Shown here: one piece after another, positions 63,641-64,000 of the stretch
How positions within the stretch are numbered: the first letter of the stretch is position 1
Layout of the letters: every line of letters starts with the position of its first letter
Assembly: GCF_015752205.1 (NCBI RefSeq)
Contig: NZ_JADOVG010000011.1
Coordinates: 103,960 to 167,959, forward strand
Direction of reading: 5' to 3'
DNA: 64,000 nt
Source: Polaromonas sp. CG_9.7
Lineage (GTDB): Bacteria; Pseudomonadota; Gammaproteobacteria; Burkholderiales; Burkholderiaceae_C
Notes under the pieces: model-generated
Databases searched by the model: none
Told to the model about the DNA's origin: nothing
Seen by the model: the letters and a program-made list of their open reading frames with translations, nothing else
Translations under genes and position numbers: made by a program

Positions 63641-63665
63641 CCCAGAAGTTTGTCCAACTTCTGGG
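63641..63665. other. Perfect 10-bp hairpin next to the IS30 right end
   Basis: CCCAGAAGTT-TGTCC-AACTTCTGGG, 14 bp outside the IS right end, with no U tract on either side. It could be the remnant end of another insertion sequence or an RNA hairpin; not assigned. Confidence 0.45.
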
Positions 63666-63824
63666 CGTCAGTTCAAACCCGGGGAAGTTCAGGCAATTGA
63701 TGACAGGCGCTTGGATTTCACGGGGCCGGATCGACAGACCAACTGCCCTACACGACATACAGAGCGGTTTACAACTTTTTGGAGTAGTTCATAAATAAGG
63801 CCCGCATGGCATGAGTAAGGGTGC

Positions 63825-63956
63825 TATGATTTGCGGCTCTGCTGATGACAAAGCGGCTTTCCTTGAAGATGGCTGCGGAGTTTGGAAGTTGAAAAAAAGT
63901 CAAACAAAATTTGACTACTGCGAGAAAAGCGGTATATAATTTGAGGCTCAGCTGAT
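63825..63956 (+). promoter_or_regulatory. Tandem strong promoters at the right edge, probably of an rRNA operon
   Basis: Two -10/leader modules share 19 of 22 bases: TATGATTTGCGGCTCTGC (63825 on) and TATAATTTGAGGCTCAGC (63935 on), each followed by TGAT. The second has TTGACT (63911-63916), an 18-bp spacer and TATAAT (63935-63940), preceded by an A/T-rich UP-like stretch. This tandem P1/P2 layout with a GC-rich discriminator is typical of rRNA operons. No 16S sequence is reached before the window ends, so the downstream gene is inferred. Confidence 0.5.
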
Positions 63957-64000
63957 TACAGCTAACAGTGCAAAGCAAGACGGCAAAGCTGTCGAGCAGA

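Noticed and set aside
63600..63794. Open frames to the right of the IS element
   Set aside because: Short, overlapping in two frames, without start signals or recognisable product; they include the IS end and the hairpin.

Overview
The window looks like the chromosome of a betaproteobacterium of the family Comamonadaceae, with Polaromonas or a close relative the best guess. The support is the high GC with dense, mostly housekeeping genes, betaproteobacterial gene orders (smc-zipA-ligA; dapC-dapD-pilU-dapE-prmB) and two families of short interspersed repeats that I associate with Comamonadaceae genomes. This placement is inference from sequence style, not from a marker-gene comparison.

Layout. 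0.1-8 kb: a cysteine hydrolase, an SbmA/BacA-type ABC exporter, propionyl-CoA synthetase, a small EcsC/DUF697-like protein and an ABC-F ATPase. 7.6-13.3 kb (minus): the succinylase branch of lysine/diaminopimelate synthesis (dapC, dapD, dapE) with a PilU-type ATPase inside it and prmB translationally coupled to dapE. 13.8-20.6 kb (plus): smc, zipA, ligA. 20.9-25.9 kb: a zinc alcohol/formaldehyde dehydrogenase, peptide deformylase, and a glycine-responsive unit (tandem glycine riboswitch, DadA-like oxidase, AGCS symporter). 26-34 kb: glnD, map and divergently purL. 34-42.7 kb: hexose-6-phosphate mutarotase, a DUF1624 membrane protein, catalase HPII, parvulin isomerase, bolA, yciB, msrB, selO. 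42.9-60.9 kb (plus): a long acyl-CoA metabolism region: acyl-CoA ligase, a Liv/HAAT ABC importer, then beta-oxidation enzymes (hydratase/dehydrogenase, thiolase, acyl-CoA dehydrogenase), two SDRs, a hotdog thioesterase, a CurA-like reductase, a GST-like protein and a GNAT acetyltransferase. 60.9-62.5 kb: an AT-richer stretch with a possible 57-residue membrane protein and an orphan LuxR response regulator. 62.5-63.6 kb: an IS30 element broken by one nonsense codon. 63.8-64.0 kb: tandem strong promoters at the right edge, probably for an rRNA operon lying outside.

The most unusual structure is the repeats. (1) A short element whose signature is a 17-bp core GCTAT-N7-ATAGC is recognisable at 12 places; seven are inside genes (ABC-F, dapE, ligA, purL, selO, the hydratase/dehydrogenase, the acyl-CoA dehydrogenase), in frame and often in linkers or loops. 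(2) A GC-rich element of about 95 bp occurs six times. Every copy that follows a gene does so within about 1-4 nt of the stop codon and always in the same orientation; one copy is built in frame into purL. I saw no CRISPR array, tRNA gene, prophage or obvious defence island.
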